From NCBI GenBank assembly GCA_024236155.1, contig JACKLA010000002.1, forward strand, positions 372,001-436,000: DNA of 64,000 nucleotides, written 5' to 3'. Source of the DNA: Sphingomonadaceae bacterium. GTDB lineage: Bacteria > Pseudomonadota > Alphaproteobacteria > Sphingomonadales > Sphingomonadaceae. Numbering within the stretch: the stretch's first letter is position 1; the number at the start of each line of letters is the position of its first letter. Positions 60,923-64,000 of this stretch are shown here, piece after piece. The notes under the pieces are model-generated. The model had not been told where the DNA came from. It saw only the letters and a program-made list of their open reading frames with translations, and ran no database searches. Position numbers and translations under genes: made by a program.

Positions 60923-61120
60923 TCAGACCGGTCCAATCCAGTCTGCGCGCAAACGATCTCGACCTGCGACAACCCCCTCGACAATCACCGCTGATCCGAC
61001 GAATTCGCATTCGGGTTCTTCGCTCTCGATGATCCAGACGACTTCGTCTGTCGTGGTCAGGAACATCCCGCGTCTACCGCGGCTTAAAATTCCCGAGACG
61101 CGTATTCGACCCGCGCTCAC
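60923..61120 (-). CDS. DUF5818-like small protein
   Basis: A 65-aa protein: GRIRVSGILSRGRRGMFLTT, then VWIIESEEP and GSAVIVEGVVAGRDRLRADW. A short beta-rich (OB-like) protein of this type, DUF5818, occurs beside conjugation genes of sphingomonad elements as I recall. Function unknown. Confidence 0.6.
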   Translation of the reverse strand: MSAGRIRVSGILSRGRRGMFLTTTDEVVWIIESEEPECEFVGSAVIVEGVVAGRDRLRADWIGPV

Positions 61121-61132
61121 AACACCCCCCGT

Positions 61133-61792
61133 TCAAAAACGCCAATGGCGCAGCACTTCGCGCACATAGGCCGGCGTCTCGCCATTGCGAGGAATACCGC
61201 CTGCGCGCTCGACGGCACCTGGACCTGCGTTGTAGGCAGCGAGGGCCAGATGAACTACCCCGAACTTGTCCAGCATCTGGCGTAGGTATCGGGCCGCACC
61301 CAAGATGTTCGCCTTGGGATCGAAGCGATTTGAAACGCCAAGGTCCCGCGCTGTCCCTGGCATCAATTGCCCCAAACCTGCGGCCCCGGCCTTGCTGATG
61401 GCCATCGGATTATATCGTGATTCCGTCCATACAAGAGCGTCGAGAAGGCCGCTTGGTAGCGAGTATTGAGCCTCAGCAGCGTAAACATGAGGAAGGTAGC
61501 TTGCCCGACGGAATCCCGATGGCGCGCTGCCTTGGGGCTTTGGATATCGATAGGGCAGATAGGTTCGACCCGCATCGGTAGCCGGCGGCTCGGACGAGGC
61601 CGTTGGAGGCTTTCTCCAAATGCCATGTTCGACGAGAAGGAAGCCATCAGTCCCTTCTGCAACGCGGAAGCCGTCGGTCGTCAACTCCGAGGCAACGGTC
61701 ATCTGAGGGGGCTCCATCTCCTGCGCGTGAGCGGGGAGGACGGACCCAAGTCCTGTCGTTGCCCCTGCAACTACTGCCCATTTCAGTCTCAT
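61133..61792 (-). CDS. Lytic transglycosylase (conjugation-associated, VirB1-like)
   Basis: A 219-aa exported protein. Signal peptide ends AHAQ; the SLT domain at the C-terminus has the catalytic Glu in VWTESRYNP and GAAGLGQLMPGTARDLGV, then AYNAGPGAVERAGG. It opens peptidoglycan, a usual companion of type IV secretion. ATG at 61,792 with AAGGA upstream. Confidence 0.88.
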   Translation of the reverse strand: MRLKWAVVAGATTGLGSVLPAHAQEMEPPQMTVASELTTDGFRVAEGTDGFLLVEHGIWRKPPTASSEPPATDAGRTYLPYRYPKPQGSAPSGFRRASYLPHVYAAEAQYSLPSGLLDALVWTESRYNPMAISKAGAAGLGQLMPGTARDLGVSNRFDPKANILGAARYLRQMLDKFGVVHLALAAYNAGPGAVERAGGIPRNGETPAYVREVLRHWRF

Positions 61793-61918
61793 TCCCGAAT
61801 CCTTTGGTGGTCGAATCGGGAAAGAACATATATAGAACATCTGATGTAGGAAAATGAAACGTCAGCGACGCAGAGCGGAGGCTGCGCGGGTGGAGGCACG
61901 TTACGATGGAGATGCCCC

Positions 61919-62827
61919 ATGCACCAACACCGATCATCCCAATTCCAAGGTCTGCAACTGGAAAACCGCGCGCGCAAGATAGTCGAGCAGCTGGGCGGTG
62001 CCTGGTCGCGTTCGCGCGGAATGTGCTGCTGCCCGGCCCACGACGATCGGACTCCTTCGCTAAGCATCACACTCGGAAAGCGCGCAATTCTTGTTCATTG
62101 CTTTGCCGGCTGCACGAACGAGGCGGTGATAGAAGCCATGGCCGGGCTCGGAATACGAATTGCGGACCTGTTCGATGGCACGAGTGGTCCGATCGTGGCC
62201 GAACCGCGCGAGGAAGTCGCCAATCGCAATGCGCTGAGGCTCTGGCGTGAGGCGTCGACCATCGCTGGCAGCCCCGCCGAGAAGTACCTCGTGTCCAGAG
62301 GCATCACGATTTCTTCGCCGGAGCTGCGTTTCCACCCGCATATGCCGCTGGGGCCAAAGGGTGCTGTCCGGTTTCTACCCGCGATGGTGGCGGCCGTGCG
62401 CAATGATGCCGGAATTCTGGCGCTGCACCGCTCCTTCCTTGACCTCGACAAAACCAGCTTGGCTTCTTTCGATCAGCCCAGGCGTGCGTTGGGCAGCCCC
62501 GGTTCTGGGGCGGTGCGTTTCGCGTACCCGAATGGGGGACGCCTTGGCCTCGCAGAGGGAAACGAAACGGCCCTCTCAGCGATGCAAATGTTCAAGGTTC
62601 CCTGCTGGGCGACGCTAGGAAACGAACGCTTCGGCTTGGCCACAATCCCGGAATCGGTGCACCAGCTGTATCTCTTTGTCGACAATGATGCGGGCGGGCA
62701 CCTTGCTGAAGAGCGTGCGCGAGAGGCCTACGCTTGCGAAGGGCGGCTGATTGTCACCAGGCGTCCGGAGCTAACCGGCGACGACTGGAATGATGTGCTC
62801 ATGCGCTCAGTCCGAGCTGCGGTCTGA
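61919..62827 (+). CDS. Zinc-finger/Toprim primase-like protein
   Basis: A 302-aa protein. The CHC2-type zinc finger is CCCPAHDD...HCFAGC (about 37-62). The Toprim site has the Glu in LAEGNETALSA and acidic pair in LYLFVDNDAGG. It resembles primase/helicase-like proteins carried by integrative elements. It may prime replication of the element after transfer. No separate DnaB-like domain. Confidence 0.85.
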   Translation: MHQHRSSQFQGLQLENRARKIVEQLGGAWSRSRGMCCCPAHDDRTPSLSITLGKRAILVHCFAGCTNEAVIEAMAGLGIRIADLFDGTSGPIVAEPREEVANRNALRLWREASTIAGSPAEKYLVSRGITISSPELRFHPHMPLGPKGAVRFLPAMVAAVRNDAGILALHRSFLDLDKTSLASFDQPRRALGSPGSGAVRFAYPNGGRLGLAEGNETALSAMQMFKVPCWATLGNERFGLATIPESVHQLYLFVDNDAGGHLAEERAREAYACEGRLIVTRRPELTGDDWNDVLMRSVRAAV

Positions 62828-62930
62828 ATGTCGGTGAGAGGAAAGCGGGCTTGGGGCCTTGTGAGGCCCCCGGACGGATCCATCTGAACGGACACCCGGA
62901 CAAACCCAGGGCCTCTTCAGGAGGTCTCTC

Positions 62931-64000
62931 ATGTCACACGCAAATACCGCTTTCGCATTCTCCGATCCCGCCGAGCCGCAAGTGCTGGCAGCGGCGAGGG
63001 CGCTGGCCGCGCGGCTCGCTGCAGATCAAGCAATTTCACGGCTCACTGTGAATGCAACAATGGCCGATCACTTCGGCGGTAGCGACGCCGAAGGACGCTG
63101 GTCCGTACGCGATGCCCATGCCGCACTTGAATTGGCGCAGGTGCTGTTCCTGACGCAGGCAACCGAATTCTCACCTGCAATGTCATCCAGCTTTGCCGAT
63201 GAGGCTTTCACGCGCCTTGAAGGTCTGGTCCCGACCCAGTCCAACCGGAGCGACGAGCAGATCGAGTGGCAACAATTCGCGACGCCGCCCCGTCTGGCCT
63301 GGATGGCTGCAAAGGCATGCGCGATTTCTGCCGCTGAACTGGTTCTCGAGCCGTCGGCCGGGACCGGGATGCTGGGCGTATGGGCAGCAAAGGCAACTGC
63401 GCGTCTTGCTCTCAACGAGATATCGCCGCTGCGCCGCGAATGCCTGGGCGTCGTGTTTCCGGAGGCGACAGTCACGGGATTTGACGGGGAACTGATCGAC
63501 GAACTTCTCACGCCCGACGTGGGTCCGAGCGTGGTGCTGATGAACCCGCCCTATTCACACGGTATCGAGAGGGGCCACGATAGTCGCACTGGCGACCGGC
63601 ACTTACGTTCTGCCTGGAAGCGCCTTATGCCCGGTGGCCGCCTGGTCGCAGTGATGCCCGAATGGTTCGAGCTTCCGAAGTTCCTCGCCGGGATCGCTGG
63701 TCCCCTCTCGTTGCGCCTCAACGCGACGATCGAGCGCGGTTTCATCAAGCAGGGCACCTCAATCTCAACCCGGCTCCTGATTCTCGACAAGGCTGAGGAT
63801 GGTACCAGCCCGATCATCGCCCAGCCGGCAAACTTTGCCGAGCTTCATCTGCTGATCGATATGCTCCCTGACCGGGTAAGCCTGCCCGCGGGACCCAGCA
63901 TCGGCATCAAGCCAGCATTGCCGCTTCGGCTGGTTGCGAACAAGACGAAACCAGTTCCACTTAAGGTCCATCCAACCAATGCGGCGCCGTCGATCCTGCC
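62931..64000 (+). CDS. Methyltransferase-domain strawberry notch-like protein (partial, runs off right edge)
   Basis: 356 codons are visible from an ATG at 62,931 (GGAGG at 62,920-62,924, about 6 bases upstream) and the frame is still open at 64,000. An N-terminal helical region is followed by a SAM-binding motif (LEPSAGTGMLGVWA, about residue 145) and the catalytic VLMNPPYS. This is an N6-adenine-type methyltransferase fold. Element-borne proteins of this kind, of about 1,400 aa, often continue into a strawberry notch helicase; that part lies outside the window and is an expectation only. Confidence 0.8.
   Translation, partial: MSHANTAFAFSDPAEPQVLAAARALAARLAADQAISRLTVNATMADHFGGSDAEGRWSVRDAHAALELAQVLFLTQATEFSPAMSSSFADEAFTRLEGLVPTQSNRSDEQIEWQQFATPPRLAWMAAKACAISAAELVLEPSAGTGMLGVWAAKATARLALNEISPLRRECLGVVFPEATVTGFDGELIDELLTPDVGPSVVLMNPPYSHGIERGHDSRTGDRHLRSAWKRLMPGGRLVAVMPEWFELPKFLAGIAGPLSLRLNATIERGFIKQGTSISTRLLILDKAEDGTSPIIAQPANFAELHLLIDMLPDRVSLPAGPSIGIKPALPLRLVANKTKPVPLKVHPTNAAPSIL

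Noticed and set aside
1..64000. CRISPR array or complete insertion sequence
   Set aside because: No spaced repeat series and no transposase gene were seen; the only repeats are the REP-like palindromes and the short arm-type motifs.

Overview
The window is chromosomal DNA from an alphaproteobacterium of the order Sphingomonadales, most likely family Erythrobacteraceae (Erythrobacter/Qipengyuania-like). This rests on high GC, the gene order rpsB-tsf-pyrH-frr-uppS-cdsA-dxr-rseP-bamA-ompH-fabZ, a cytochrome c maturation operon of alphaproteobacterial type, and the absence of the lipid A genes lpxD, lpxA and lpxB from the bamA-ompH-fabZ locus. That absence fits sphingomonads, which carry glycosphingolipids instead of LPS. 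The assignment is inferred from gene content and was not tested by database search.

Left accessory region (1 to about 12,500). This is the right-hand part of an integrated conjugative/mobilisable element. It holds a partial DUF6118-like gene, a frameshifted Ti-type relaxase traA, divergent traC and traD, then an apparent defence operon running left to right: a ribbon-helix-helix regulator, a restriction-methylation fusion (HSDR_N-type nuclease joined to an N6 methylase), a specificity subunit, a DUF262-HNH-AlbA_2 fusion, a 149-aa unknown and a second unknown that looks frameshifted. The operon ends at a strong bidirectional terminator. An AlpA-like gene, an excisionase-like gene and two TGTGGGGG direct repeats lie next to the core boundary. 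No integrase for this element is in view.

Core region (about 12,590 to 59,480). Blocks in order: KAS III-psd-pssA (lipid synthesis); rpsB-tsf; a hydrolase pair on the minus strand; pyrH-frr-uppS-cdsA-dxr-rseP-bamA-ompH-fabZ (nucleotide, translation, isoprenoid, phospholipid and envelope assembly); rpmE; a DksA-like gene and a 2OG-Fe(II) oxygenase; tRNA-His; a leucine dehydrogenase-like gene; ccmC-D-E-F-G-H-I (ccmA and ccmB are not here); kup; ispZ, ftsY, an mtaB-like gene and dapF on the minus strand; a GGDEF-EAL protein; EVE; an LplT-like transporter; pgsA; PilZ; rnd-oxyR; aspS; several unknown envelope genes, including a transglutaminase-family gene split by an in-frame amber codon; and acpP-fabF-mltG, followed by a 2H phosphoesterase and a Popeye-like cyclic-nucleotide-binding membrane protein. 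Two families of REP-like palindromes (three copies) sit in the core, and one supplies the start codon and N-terminus of ispZ.

Right accessory region (59,399 to the end). A tRNA with anticodon CAT is followed at once by a P4-type tyrosine integrase with TGGGGGTAT arm-like repeats. After it come a DUF5818-like small gene, a lytic transglycosylase, a zinc-finger/Toprim primase-like protein and the start of a methyltransferase-like (strawberry notch type) giant protein that runs off the window. This is the left end of a second integrative element that used the tRNA 3' end as attachment site.

The most novel material is the compact restriction operon at 4,035-11,235: its two-subunit restriction enzyme resembles the BcgI (type IIB) layout and has no type I translocase, and it is co-transcribed with a DUF262-HNH-AlbA_2 fusion and two unrecognised proteins.
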